Of a DNA stretch of 64,000 nucleotides, positions 43,299 through 52,227 are shown piece by piece. Under the pieces are notes generated by a model. The model was not told where the DNA came from, did not search any database, and worked only from the letters and a program-made list of their open reading frames with translations. Source of the stretch: Nocardia rhizosphaerihabitans (GTDB lineage: Bacteria > Actinomycetota > Actinomycetes > Mycobacteriales > Mycobacteriaceae). A program made the position numbers and the translations under genes. The stretch is from contig NZ_BMNE01000005.1 of assembly GCF_014646295.1 (NCBI RefSeq), forward strand, positions 39,743 through 103,742. Direction: 5' to 3'. Each line of letters begins with the position of its first letter. The stretch's first letter is position 1.

Positions 43299-43444
43299 CC
43301 GACCAGCCTATTCGGCATTCCCCGCCCGGTTTCGCTGTGCGCGGAACCGGCCGCCTACGGAAAGTATTTGCGGTCAACCTTTGTTGAGGTTTTAGTGTCG
43401 GTGGGCAGGAGTTCGATGGGTGGGGAGCGAAGAGGAGCGTGGCA

Positions 43445-45331
43445 GTGAGTATCGAATCGGTGGCCTACAGCCAGATGTACCGGCGGATGAACGCACCCGA
43501 GGAGGATCGGCCCTTCCGCCTGGCCACGGCCCGGCGCATCCTCCGCTTCGCGGACCCGCACCGGCGCCGGATCTCCGGCTTCCTGCTGCTCAGCGTGGTG
43601 GCCGCGGTCCTCGGCGTGGCGACCCCGGTGCTCGCCGGGCGGGTCGTCAACGACATTGTCGGCGGTTCGGCGCCACGGACGGTCGTACTGCTCGCCCTCG
43701 CCATCGCCGGGCTCGCCGTCCTCGACGCGGGGCTGGGCATGGTCATCCGCTGGCTGTCCGCCCGGATCGGTGAGGGGCTGATCCTCGACCTGCGCACCGC
43801 CGTGTTCGATCATGTGCAGAAGATGCCGGTCGCGTTCTTCACCCGCACCAGGACCGGCGCCCTGGTGAGCCGGTTGAACAGCGATGTGATCGGCGCGCAG
43901 CGCGCGTTCAGCGACACGCTGTCGGGCGTCGTCACCAACCTGGTGACGCTGGCGCTGACGCTGGCCGTGATGCTCAGCATCTCCTGGCAGATCACCCTGC
44001 TCGCCCTTGTGCTGCTGCCCGTGTTCGTCATCCCGGCTCGCCGGGCCGGCAACCGGCTCGCCGCCATGCAGCGCGAGGCCGCCCAGCTCAATGCCGCCAT
44101 GAGCACCCAGATGACCGAGCGCTTCTCCGCGCCCGGCGCCACGCTGGTCAAGCTGTTCGGCAGGCCGCAGCAGGAATCGTCGGAGTTCGCGGTGCGCGCC
44201 ACCCGGGTCCGTGACATCGGCGTGCGCACCGCCATGCTGCAGACCACCTTCGTCACCTCGCTCACGCTGGTCTCGGCGCTCGCGCTCGCGCTGGTCTACG
44301 GCCTCGGCGGTTGGTACGCGCTGCAGGGCAGTCTCGACGCAGGCTCGGTCGTCGCGCTGTCGCTGCTGCTGACCCGCCTTTACACCCCGCTCACCGCACT
44401 GGCGAGCGCGCGCCTGGAGATCATGGCCGCCCTGGTGAGCTTCGAGCGCGTCTTCGAGGTGCTCGACCTGAAGCCGCTGATCGAGGACGCGCCCGACGCG
44501 GTCCCGGTCCCGGACGGCCCGGTGGCGGTGGAGCTGGACGCGGTCGACTTCGGCTACCCCTCGGCCGACAAGGTGTCGCTCGCCTCGCTCGAAGACGTCG
44601 CGACCCTGGACACCCGCGGTGGCGTCGAGGTGCTGCACGAGGTGACGCTGCGGGCCGAACCCGGCCAGCTGGTCGCCCTGGTCGGCTCGTCGGGTGCGGG
44701 CAAATCGACGATCGCCCAACTGGTTTCGCGGCTCTACGACGTCGACTCCGGCGCGGTCCGGCTCAACGGCACCGATGTGCGCGAGCTGACCACCGAGTCG
44801 ATCCAGCGCACCGTCGGCCTTGTCACCCAGGACGGGCACCTGTTCCACGACACAATCCGCGCGAATCTGCTGCTGGCACAGCCGGAAGCGACCGAGGAAC
44901 AGCTGTGGGACGCGCTGCGCCGGGCGCGCCTCGGCGACCTGGTCGGCTCGCTCGCCGACGGCCTCGACACCGTCGTCGGTGAGCGCGGCTACCGGCTCTC
45001 CGGCGGCGAACGGCAACGCCTGACCATCGCCAGGCTGCTGCTCAAGCAACCGCGCGTGGTGATCCTCGACGAGGCCACCGCCTCACTGGACTCCACCTCG
45101 GAAGCCGCGGTGCAGGAAGCGCTCACCGAGGCGCTGCACGGCCGGACGGCCCTGGTGATCGCGCACCGGCTCTCGACGATCCGCTCCGCCGACCAGATCG
45201 TGGTGCTCGAGCAGGGCCGGATCGTCGAGCGCGGCACCCACGCCGACCTGCTCAATGCCGACGGTCGCTACGCCGAGCTCTACCGCACCCAGTTCGCCGA
45301 CGACACGGTCCCGGTCAAGACCGCGGTCTAG
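43445..45331 (+). CDS. ABC exporter half-transporter (membrane plus ATPase)
   Basis: The 628-residue protein has six hydrophobic segments up to about residue 330, then a complete nucleotide-binding domain: Walker A GSSGAGKSTIAQL, signature LSGGERQRLTIARLLL, Walker B VVILDEATASLDS and the IAHRLSTI switch. It works as a dimer for export of an unknown substrate. I start at GTG 43445 because GAGGAG lies seven bases upstream; the GTG at 43439 is too close. The N-terminus lacks cysteine-protease or other accessory domains. Confidence 0.85.
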   Translation: MSIESVAYSQMYRRMNAPEEDRPFRLATARRILRFADPHRRRISGFLLLSVVAAVLGVATPVLAGRVVNDIVGGSAPRTVVLLALAIAGLAVLDAGLGMVIRWLSARIGEGLILDLRTAVFDHVQKMPVAFFTRTRTGALVSRLNSDVIGAQRAFSDTLSGVVTNLVTLALTLAVMLSISWQITLLALVLLPVFVIPARRAGNRLAAMQREAAQLNAAMSTQMTERFSAPGATLVKLFGRPQQESSEFAVRATRVRDIGVRTAMLQTTFVTSLTLVSALALALVYGLGGWYALQGSLDAGSVVALSLLLTRLYTPLTALASARLEIMAALVSFERVFEVLDLKPLIEDAPDAVPVPDGPVAVELDAVDFGYPSADKVSLASLEDVATLDTRGGVEVLHEVTLRAEPGQLVALVGSSGAGKSTIAQLVSRLYDVDSGAVRLNGTDVRELTTESIQRTVGLVTQDGHLFHDTIRANLLLAQPEATEEQLWDALRRARLGDLVGSLADGLDTVVGERGYRLSGGERQRLTIARLLLKQPRVVILDEATASLDSTSEAAVQEALTEALHGRTALVIAHRLSTIRSADQIVVLEQGRIVERGTHADLLNADGRYAELYRTQFADDTVPVKTAV

Positions 45332-45337
45332 ATGAGA

Positions 45338-45379
45338 ACTGTTCCCCCCACCGCTCGCTGTCAGCGGTGGGGGAACAGT
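45338..45379. terminator. Bidirectional terminator between ABC exporter and reductase genes
   Basis: The arm at 45338-45355 pairs with the arm at 45363-45379 (GGTGGGGGAACAGT side) with one bulged C and a 7-nt loop. It lies between convergent genes. Confidence 0.75.
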
Positions 45380-45390
45380 GGGCTGTCCGC

Positions 45391-46383
45391 TCAGAACTCG
45401 CCGGCGACTCCGATGACGGTGCGACCGGAGTGGGTGCCGTCCTTGATCGACTGCAGTACCCGGCCGACCTCGGTGATCGGGGCGAAGGACTCGATCGTCG
45501 AGAGATGTTGCGGGCGCAGCTCTTTGCCCAATGCCGACCACAGGGCGCGGCGCTTCTCGATCGGCAGGAAGACCGAGTCGATGCCGAGCAGGCTGACACC
45601 GCGCAGGATGAAGGGCAGCACGGTGGCGGGCAGTTCGGCACCGCCGGTGAGGCCGCTCGCCGCGACCGCGCCGCCGTAGCCGATGGAGCTCAGGACGTGG
45701 GCCAGCGACGCGCCGCCGACGCTGTCGACCGCGGCCGCCCAGACCGCCTTGTCGAGGGGGCGCGGCTTGGCGTCCGGGTCGAGCGGGAGCCTGCCGATGA
45801 CCTCGTTGGCGCCGAGCTCGGCGAGCAGGTCGCCCGCGTCGGTCTTGCCGGTGGAGGCGATGATCTCGAAGCCGAGGCCGGAGAGGATGTCGATGGCGAC
45901 GGTGCCGACACCGCCGGTTGCGCCGGTGACCAGCACCGAGCCGTCGTCGGGGGTGAGGCCGTGGTCGAGCAGGGCCTGAACGCTCATCGCCGCGGTGAAG
46001 CCCGCGGTACCGATGGTGGCGGCGTCGCGGGTGTCGAGGCCGTCCAGGCGCACCACCCATTCGGCGGGCACCCTGGCGTACTCGGCGAAGCCGCCGTTGC
46101 GGGCGACGCCGATCTCGTAGCCGTGCGCGATCACCTGGTCGCCGGGGGCGAAGTCGTCGGTCTCGGACGCGACCACCTCACCGGTGAGGTCGATGCCGGG
46201 CACGATCGGGTAGTTGCGCACCACGCCGCCGCGCGGGGTGATCGCGAGGAGGTCTTTGTAGTTGGCACTCGAGTAGTGGACCTTGATCGTCACCTCGCCC
46301 GAGCCGAGGAAATCGTCCCCGACCTGCTCGCGGGCGAGCACGATCTGGCCGTCATCTTCCCTGGCAACCATCGCAGAAAACAC
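45391..46383 (-). CDS. Acrylyl-CoA reductase-type (YhdH/AcuI) MDR oxidoreductase
   Basis: The 330-residue protein is a zinc-free medium-chain dehydrogenase: VHYSSANYKDLLAITPRGGVVR, PGIDLTGEV, GTAGFTAAMSVQALLDHGL, VLVTGATGGVGTVAIDIL and ASTGKTDAGDLLAELGANEVI. The YhdH/AcuI branch reduces acrylyl-CoA to propionyl-CoA with NADPH. An internal ATG at 46371 is an alternative start. It is monocistronic by position. Confidence 0.85.
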   Translation of the reverse strand: MFSAMVAREDDGQIVLAREQVGDDFLGSGEVTIKVHYSSANYKDLLAITPRGGVVRNYPIVPGIDLTGEVVASETDDFAPGDQVIAHGYEIGVARNGGFAEYARVPAEWVVRLDGLDTRDAATIGTAGFTAAMSVQALLDHGLTPDDGSVLVTGATGGVGTVAIDILSGLGFEIIASTGKTDAGDLLAELGANEVIGRLPLDPDAKPRPLDKAVWAAAVDSVGGASLAHVLSSIGYGGAVAASGLTGGAELPATVLPFILRGVSLLGIDSVFLPIEKRRALWSALGKELRPQHLSTIESFAPITEVGRVLQSIKDGTHSGRTVIGVAGEF

Positions 46384-46526
46384 AGTTCCGCCTCTCCGTG
46401 TATTTGGCCAGGTTTATGCGCATCGTCAGTACTCGACGCGGCCGCCGGTCGGGCGGACTGGCGTTGGCCCGTTCCCGGCGAGTTACCCATGTCCTCGCCA
46501 AACATAGTTGAAAGGGGGTCGCGAAA

Positions 46527-47600
46527 TCACCGGCTCGGTGGGAGGAGTTCGAGGCGCACACCGAGGAGGCGGACGGGGCGGTCGAGCTCGAAGCGGTCGA
46601 TGACGGCCAGGGCGGTATCGACGATGGTGGCGATATCGGAGGTCGGCTCGGGGAGTTTCTGCTGCTTGCTGCGGGTGTAGAAGGTCTTGGTCCGGACGGT
46701 GACCGAGACGCGGGTGCTGATCCGCCGGTGCTCGATCATCTCCTCGGCGACCTCGGTGGCCAGCCTCGCCACTTCGCGGCGGATCTCGTCCGGCTCGGTG
46801 AGGTCGTGCGGGAAGGTCTCGGACTTGCTGCGGCCCACCGGGATTCGCGGTGCGGTCGTGAGCTCGGTGTCGCCTTTGCCGTGGCCGAGGACCCACAGGT
46901 AGGGGCCGGTGTTCGGGCCGAATTCGGCGGCGAGGCGCTGCCGGTCGGCGGCCATCAGGTCGGCGACGGTGGCGATACCGAGGGCGGCCATTCGATGCGC
47001 GATTTTGGCGCCGACACCCCACAGCGCGTCGGGGGGGCGATGCCCCATCAGCTCGGTCCAGTTGGCCGCGGTCAGCTCGAAGACGCCGGCCGCCGCGCCG
47101 GGGTCGTGTTCGGGCTCGGCGGAGGACTTGCCCGCCGACTTGGCGAAACCGGTGGCCAGTTTCGCGGTGAGCTTGTTGTCGCCGATGCCGACCGAGCAGG
47201 TCAGGCCGAGTTCGATGACGGCGCTGCGGATTTCGGCGGCCAGCGGCCATGGGTCGCCCTCGGTGGCCACGAACGCCTCGTCCATGCCCCACACCTCGAC
47301 CGCGCCTGCCACCCGGCCCAGGGTCGCCATGATCTCGTCGGAGGCTTCCTCGTAGGCGGCCATGTCGACCGCCAGGAACACACCGTCGGGGCACTTGCGC
47401 TGCGCAATCTTCAACGGCATGCCCGCGCGCACGCCGTAGGCCCTGGCCGGGTAGGACGCGCAGGTGACGACCTTGCGCGGCTGGTCGGGATCGCCGGTAC
47501 CGCCCACGATGACCGGCTGTCCGCGCAGCTCAGGGCGACGCCGGAATTCCACCGCCGCCTGGAACTGGTCTAGATCGACATGCAGCAGCCACTGGGGCAC
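46527..47600 (-). CDS. DinB2-like Y-family DNA polymerase (Pol IV type)
   Basis: The 357-residue protein begins VPQWLLHVDLDQFQAAVEFRRR at the GTG at 47600. Catalytic acidic residues are Asp9, Asp11 and the DE pair of VWGMDEAFV; RKVVTCASYPARAYGVRAGMPL and HRMAALGIATVADLM follow. The steric-gate position, normally Tyr/Phe, is Gln14. M. smegmatis DinB2 has Leu at the same position and incorporates ribonucleotides readily, so this enzyme should discriminate poorly against rNTPs. No ribosome binding site is seen; a TAATAC element just upstream suggests a leaderless transcript. No LexA box is evident. Confidence 0.85.
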   Translation of the reverse strand: MPQWLLHVDLDQFQAAVEFRRRPELRGQPVIVGGTGDPDQPRKVVTCASYPARAYGVRAGMPLKIAQRKCPDGVFLAVDMAAYEEASDEIMATLGRVAGAVEVWGMDEAFVATEGDPWPLAAEIRSAVIELGLTCSVGIGDNKLTAKLATGFAKSAGKSSAEPEHDPGAAAGVFELTAANWTELMGHRPPDALWGVGAKIAHRMAALGIATVADLMAADRQRLAAEFGPNTGPYLWVLGHGKGDTELTTAPRIPVGRSKSETFPHDLTEPDEIRREVARLATEVAEEMIEHRRISTRVSVTVRTKTFYTRSKQQKLPEPTSDIATIVDTALAVIDRFELDRPVRLLGVRLELLPPSR

Positions 47601-47748
47601 GGTTGAAGTATTACCGCACGGTACCGACAAACCGCCGCAACCCGGCGCTGACGGGTGCGGCACTGGGGTACTCGCCGCATCGGCCGGATGGCAATATCCG
47701 TAGCGCGCCAACCGATGTCACGACAGAGCTCGAAGAACGGAACACCCG

Positions 47749-48348
47749 ATGCCGACCGAAGCCACCACCCTCGACCTCGACCTGGCCCGCCAGGTACTAG
47801 CCGCGCAGCCGTTCGCGCGCCTCGTCGGGACCGAACTGACCGAATTCGGGGACGGTGCGGCCACGCTGGTCATCGAGATCCAGCCCGAACACGGTCAGCA
47901 GTTCGGTTTCGTGCACGGTGGGGTGCTCGCCTACGCGGCGGACAACGCGCTGACCTTCGCCGCGGGCACCGTCCTCGGCCCCAATGTTCTGACCGGCGGC
48001 TTCACCATCACCTACCTGCGGCCTGCCCAGGGTGAGCGGCTGCGCATCCACGCCACCGTCCTCGGCGCCACCCGCCGTCAGGCGGTCACCCACTGTGACG
48101 TCTACGCCGAGACCGAGGGTGAGGAGCCGATCCTGTGCGCGGTCGCGCAGGGGACGACCCGGCGGGTGGAGAAGGACCTCGCCCCGTCTGCCGCGGCCGA
48201 CGCCGCCGAAGACCCGGAGTTCGACGACGACGCCGATTTCGACGACGAGTTCGGGGAGGAGCAGGACACCTTCGAGACCGATGAGTTCCCGATCGTCACT
48301 GTCGGTCCGGATGAGGCGCCGCAGCTGCCGCCCACTGTCAGCAGGTAG
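47749..48348 (+). CDS. PaaI-family hotdog thioesterase with acidic tail
   Basis: The 199-residue protein has the hotdog pattern: EHGQQFGFVHGGVLAYAADNALTFAAG, LTGGFTITYLRPAQGERLRIHATVLGATRRQAVTHCDVYAE. The C-terminal 55 residues are strongly acidic (FDDDADFDDEFGEEQDTFETDEF) and absent from ordinary PaaI proteins. It would hydrolyse an acyl-CoA or aromatic-CoA thioester. It is divergent from dinB2-like and convergent with lon. Confidence 0.8.
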   Translation: MPTEATTLDLDLARQVLAAQPFARLVGTELTEFGDGAATLVIEIQPEHGQQFGFVHGGVLAYAADNALTFAAGTVLGPNVLTGGFTITYLRPAQGERLRIHATVLGATRRQAVTHCDVYAETEGEEPILCAVAQGTTRRVEKDLAPSAAADAAEDPEFDDDADFDDEFGEEQDTFETDEFPIVTVGPDEAPQLPPTVSR

Positions 48349-48350
48349 AA

Positions 48351-48396
48351 AACTGGCGTAATCGTGCACGACGCGACATGCACGATTGCGCCAGTT
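48351..48396. terminator. Long bidirectional terminator before lon
   Basis: AACTGGCGTAATCGTGCA (48351-48368) pairs with 48379-48396 over 18 bp with a single G-T wobble and a 10-nt loop. It lies between the convergent thioesterase and lon stops. Confidence 0.85.
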
Positions 48397-48403
48397 CGGG
48401 GGA

Positions 48404-50812
48404 TCAGGCCGTGTACGCCAGCTTGTCGGCCGCCGGCTCGGCGATCGGCTCGATGGCGTAGGCCAGGATCTCGGCCACGTCGGCGACGGGGCGGACATCC
48501 AGGGCGGCCAGCACTTCCGCCGGGACCTCGTCGAGGTCCGGTTCGTTGCGGGCCGGGATGAAGACCGTCTTCAGACCGGCTCGCTGGGCGGCGAGCAGCT
48601 TCTGTTTCACGCCGCCGATCGGCAGGACGCGGCCGTTCAGCGTGACCTCACCGGTCATGCCGACATCACCGCGCACCTGACGATCCAGGGCCAGCGACAC
48701 CAGGGCGGTCACCATGGTGACACCCGCCGACGGTCCGTCCTTGGGCACCGCACCCGCCGGGAAGTGGATGTGGATATTGCGGTCGAGGACCTTCGGTTCG
48801 ATGCCGATCTCCTCCAGGTGCGAGCGCACGTAGGTGAGGGCGATCTGCGCCGACTCCTTCATGACATCGCCGAGCTGGCCGGTGAGGGTGAGCGAGCGCT
48901 CGCCTTCGGCGGCATTGGCCTCGATGTAGAGGACATCGCCGCCCGCACCGGTGACCGCGAGGCCGGTCGCCACGCCGGGGACCGCGGTGCGTTCCACCGA
49001 GTCCGGGGTGAAGCGGGGACGGCCGAGGTAGTCGGTCAGGTTGTCGACGTCGACGGTCAGACCCGTTGTCGCACTGTCGTATCCGAGCGACGGATCGTAG
49101 CCGAGACCGATGTCGATCACGTCGGCACCGGAATCGGGCGCGTCGCCTTCGGACAGCTTCGTCGCAGCCTTGCGCAATGCCTTGGCGACCAGCCGCTCCA
49201 TCTGGCGCACACCGGCTTCCCTGGTGTAGTTCGCCGCGATCTCCCGCAACGCCGCGTCGGTGATCGAAACCTCCTGTGCGGTCAGCGCATTGCGTTCCAG
49301 CTGCCGTGGCACCAGGAAGTCGCGGGCGATGGCGACCTTGTCGGCCTCGGTGTAGCCGTCGACGGTGATGAGCTCCATCCGGTCCAGCAGCGGGCCGGGG
49401 ATGGTGTCCATGACATTGGCCGTCGCGATGAACAGCACGTTCGACAGGTCGAGGTCCAGGTCCAGGTAGTGGTCACGGAAGGTGTGGTTCTGCGCGGGGT
49501 CGAGGACCTCGAGCAGCGCCGCCGCCGGATCACCGCGGAAGTCGGAGCCGACCTTGTCGATCTCGTCCAGCAGGACAACGGGATTCATCGAACCCGCCTC
49601 CTTCACCGCACGCACGATCCGGCCGGGCAGCGCACCCACGTAGGTGCGGCGGTGGCCACGGATCTCGGCCTCGTCGCGCACGCCGCCCAGGGCGACGCGA
49701 ACGAACTTGCGGCCCAGCGCCTTCGCGACGGACTCGCCCAGCGAGGTCTTGCCGACACCGGGCGGACCGACCAGCACGAGCACCGCGCCCGAGCCGCGTC
49801 CCCCGACGACCTCCATGCCGCGCGAGGCCCGGCGCGCACGCACCGCCAGGTACTCGACCATGCGGTCCTTCACCTCGTCCAGGCCGTGGTGATCGGCGTC
49901 GAGCACGGCACGCGCGGCCGAGACATCGGTGCTGTCTTCGGTTCTCACCGTCCACGGCAGGTCGAGCACGGTGTCGAGCCAGGTGCGGATCCAGCCCGAT
50001 TCCGGGCTCTGATCGCTGGCCCGCTCCAGCCTGCCGACCTCGCGCAGCGCCTCGGCGCGCACGTTCTCGGGCAGGTCGGCGTTCTCCACGCGGGTGCGGT
50101 AGTCGTCGGCGCCGTCGGGTTCGTCCTCGCCGAGCTCCTTGCGGATGGCGTTGAGCTGCTGGCGCAGCAGGAACTCGCGCTGGCTCTTCTCCATGCCCTC
50201 GCGGACGTCCTCGGAGATCTTGTCGGTGACCTCGACCTCGGCGATGTGGTCCTTGATCCACTCGATCTGCTTGGTCAGCCGGACGGCGACGTCCGGGGTC
50301 TCCAGCAGTTCGCGCTTCTGCTCGTCGGACAGGTAGGGCGCGTAGCCCGCCGTGTCGGCGATGGCGTCCGGCTTGTCGAGCTGGTTGACGATGTCGATGA
50401 TCTGCCACGCCTCGCGCCGCTGCAGCACGGCGACGACCAGCTTCTTGTATTCGGCGGCGAGTTCGGTGGTCCGCGCGTCGGGCGCCACCTCCTCGACCGG
50501 TTCGGCCTCCACCCACAGGGCGGCGCCCGGCCCGGTCACGCCGTGCCCGATCCGCGCCCTGCGCTCGGCCTTGAGCACGGCGGCGGGAGCGCCACCGCGC
50601 ATGCGTCCGACCTGCTCGATCGAGGCGACGACGCCGTAGGAGGCGTACCCCTCGTCCAGCCGGGGCGCGACGAGCACGGCGCCGGTCTTCCCGGCCTGCG
50701 CGGCGTCGATGGCGGCCTGCGCGGATTCGTCCAATTCGATGGGCACGACCATGCCCGGCAGCACGATCGGATCGGTGAGGAACAGCACCGGCAGGTTCTG
50801 AGCTGTAGTCAT
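48404..50812 (-). CDS. lon: ATP-dependent protease Lon
   Basis: The 802-residue protein has an N-terminal LON substrate domain (LPVLFLTDPIVLPGMVVPIEL), Walker A GPPGVGKTSLGES, Walker B VVLLDEIDKV, the catalytic Ser of PKDGPSAGVTM and the catalytic Lys of GGVKQKLLAAQRAG. It degrades misfolded and regulatory proteins. ATG at 50812 is chosen with GGAAGGG upstream. A HAIR-type operator lies 16 bp before the start, so HspR control is likely. Confidence 0.95.
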   Translation of the reverse strand: MTTAQNLPVLFLTDPIVLPGMVVPIELDESAQAAIDAAQAGKTGAVLVAPRLDEGYASYGVVASIEQVGRMRGGAPAAVLKAERRARIGHGVTGPGAALWVEAEPVEEVAPDARTTELAAEYKKLVVAVLQRREAWQIIDIVNQLDKPDAIADTAGYAPYLSDEQKRELLETPDVAVRLTKQIEWIKDHIAEVEVTDKISEDVREGMEKSQREFLLRQQLNAIRKELGEDEPDGADDYRTRVENADLPENVRAEALREVGRLERASDQSPESGWIRTWLDTVLDLPWTVRTEDSTDVSAARAVLDADHHGLDEVKDRMVEYLAVRARRASRGMEVVGGRGSGAVLVLVGPPGVGKTSLGESVAKALGRKFVRVALGGVRDEAEIRGHRRTYVGALPGRIVRAVKEAGSMNPVVLLDEIDKVGSDFRGDPAAALLEVLDPAQNHTFRDHYLDLDLDLSNVLFIATANVMDTIPGPLLDRMELITVDGYTEADKVAIARDFLVPRQLERNALTAQEVSITDAALREIAANYTREAGVRQMERLVAKALRKAATKLSEGDAPDSGADVIDIGLGYDPSLGYDSATTGLTVDVDNLTDYLGRPRFTPDSVERTAVPGVATGLAVTGAGGDVLYIEANAAEGERSLTLTGQLGDVMKESAQIALTYVRSHLEEIGIEPKVLDRNIHIHFPAGAVPKDGPSAGVTMVTALVSLALDRQVRGDVGMTGEVTLNGRVLPIGGVKQKLLAAQRAGLKTVFIPARNEPDLDEVPAEVLAALDVRPVADVAEILAYAIEPIAEPAADKLAYTA

Positions 50813-50827
50813 GTCGACCCTTCCAAG

Positions 50828-50848
50828 GTTGAGCTTTGCTGACTCAAC
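50828..50848. promoter_or_regulatory. HAIR (HspR) operator upstream of lon
   Basis: GTTGAGC-N7-ACTCAAC (50828-50848) is close to the HspR-associated inverted repeat CTTGAGT-N7-ACTCAAG. It lies 15 bases before the lon ATG. In Streptomyces lon is an HspR target. The position and spacing support a heat-shock repressor site. Confidence 0.75.
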
Positions 50849-50903
50849 CCACCACCCCACCGGTTTGTTCCTGTCGGTGCCGCCGTTCACCGACGGCGAA
50901 CGC

Positions 50904-50943
50904 AACACGGCCTCCCCGGAGTGATCCGGGGAGGCCGTGTTGT
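50904..50943 (-). terminator. 17-bp terminator after the DUF3068 gene
   Basis: CAACACGGCCTCCCCGG (50904-50920) pairs perfectly with 50927-50943 across a 6-nt loop. It ends the DUF2613-DUF3068 transcript and insulates lon. Confidence 0.85.
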
Positions 50944-50957
50944 GCAGGGGAACCGAG

Positions 50958-52031
50958 CTAGAGGTTCGTGGAGCGGAGTTGTTCGGTGGGCGGGTCGTAG
51001 GTGCGACGCGAGGTGGAGCCGCCTGCGCTCATGACGCCGAGGACGGCACCCGCGATGAGCAGGATCGCGGCGAGGATGCCCAGGATGATCGGCAGGGTCT
51101 TGCCGAACAGGTCGAGCTTGTCGAGGCTCTCCTGGGTGACGGCCATCTGCGCGTCGATGGTCTCGGAGTCGAACACGAGGTGCGACTTCAGTGCGGTGAC
51201 ATCGACCTGGTTGGCGCTGCGGCCGTAGTACAGGTGGATGGACTCGCCGCCCTTGAGGACAGCGCCGGTGCGCGGCTCGACCCACAGGTCGCGGGTGTTG
51301 GTGTAGAAGCGGGTCATCGTGACCGGCTCGTCGCCCTCGAGGCCCCACTTGGCGGCGGGGAGGGTGAGCTTGTTGGTCGCGGCGGGGACCACGTCGTTCA
51401 TGTTCGTCACCGGGATGGTCTGCCGGAAGTGGTAGACCGGCACGCCGTTGATCTCGGTTTCCTCGACGAAGTCGATGGGCCGGGTCGAGCGGGCGTTGGT
51501 GTCGAAGTAGGGGTACGACTTCTTCTCGGTGCCGATCGGGAAGCGGTACTGCAGACCCTGACGGGTCAGGGCGTCGGCCACCGAGGCGCCCGACTTGTCG
51601 ACGGTGACCGCGAGCGAGCTGTTGGGCGAGGCATCGACGGGCTCACCGGTGACGCGGTCGATGGTGACCCGGTCGATCGAGGCGGTGAGGATGCCGGTGT
51701 CGCCGTCACGGTCGTCACGACGCAGGGTCTGGCCGGCCTGGACCGTCATCTCGTCGGAACCCGAGGGCTCCTCGACGGTCAGGAAGCGCTGCGAGACGAC
51801 CGGGACGTTCTTGTCGACCTTGGCCGAGCCCTCCGGCGAGGTCAGCGACTTCGCGTCCAGGACAAGGCTTTCCTCGCCGGGCACATTCTTGGCAATCGTC
51901 GTGATCCGCAGATCCAGCGGGGTCTTGGCGACCTTGCCGACGGTGTAGGTGGGAATCATGACGGCGGCGGCGAGCAGCAGCGCGCCGAGTCCGACGAGAA
52001 TGCAGGCGATCATCCTGCGCCCGCTGTTCAT
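50958..52031 (-). CDS. DUF3068 membrane-associated envelope protein
   Basis: The 357-residue protein has an N-terminal transmembrane helix (IACILVGLGALLLAAAVMIPTY), a large extracytoplasmic part with SQRFLTVEEPSGSDEMTVQAGQTL and YGRSANQVDVTALKSHLVF, and a C-terminal helix (IILGILAAILLIAGAVLGVM). This is DUF3068, a Mycobacteriales family sometimes called PorA-related. It is coupled to the small DUF2613 gene by a four-base overlap. Confidence 0.8.
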   Translation of the reverse strand: MNSGRRMIACILVGLGALLLAAAVMIPTYTVGKVAKTPLDLRITTIAKNVPGEESLVLDAKSLTSPEGSAKVDKNVPVVSQRFLTVEEPSGSDEMTVQAGQTLRRDDRDGDTGILTASIDRVTIDRVTGEPVDASPNSSLAVTVDKSGASVADALTRQGLQYRFPIGTEKKSYPYFDTNARSTRPIDFVEETEINGVPVYHFRQTIPVTNMNDVVPAATNKLTLPAAKWGLEGDEPVTMTRFYTNTRDLWVEPRTGAVLKGGESIHLYYGRSANQVDVTALKSHLVFDSETIDAQMAVTQESLDKLDLFGKTLPIILGILAAILLIAGAVLGVMSAGGSTSRRTYDPPTEQLRSTNL

Positions 52032-52198
52032 CGGCTGCCGTACTGCACGTTGCCGAGCACCGAGGAGCCCGGGTCAGCGGTGGTCTCGGGTGCTGGGATC
52101 GAATTCTGTTGCGCGCCTGCGGTGATGCCGAGCACGGCAATCACCCCGAGGATCGCGCCGGCCAGACCGCTGATCAGGCCGGGGACGGCAAACTTCAT
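52028..52198 (-). CDS. DUF2613 small membrane protein
   Basis: The 56-residue protein (MKFAVPGLISGLAGAILGVIAVLGITAG...) has one or two hydrophobic helices and a short polar tail. DUF2613 is a small actinobacterial family of unknown function. The ATG at 52198 has GGAG eleven bases upstream. It overlaps the DUF3068 start by ATGA, so the pair is translationally coupled and probably works together. Confidence 0.75.
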   Translation of the reverse strand: MKFAVPGLISGLAGAILGVIAVLGITAGAQQNSIPAPETTADPGSSVLGNVQYGSR

Positions 52199-52227
52199 AG
52201 ATCGAAACTCCAATATCCGGCGTCGGC

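Noticed and set aside
48386..50842. An 818-codon plus-strand frame opposite lon
   Set aside because: Low-complexity Asp/Gly/His/Val composition and complete overlap with a certain lon gene.
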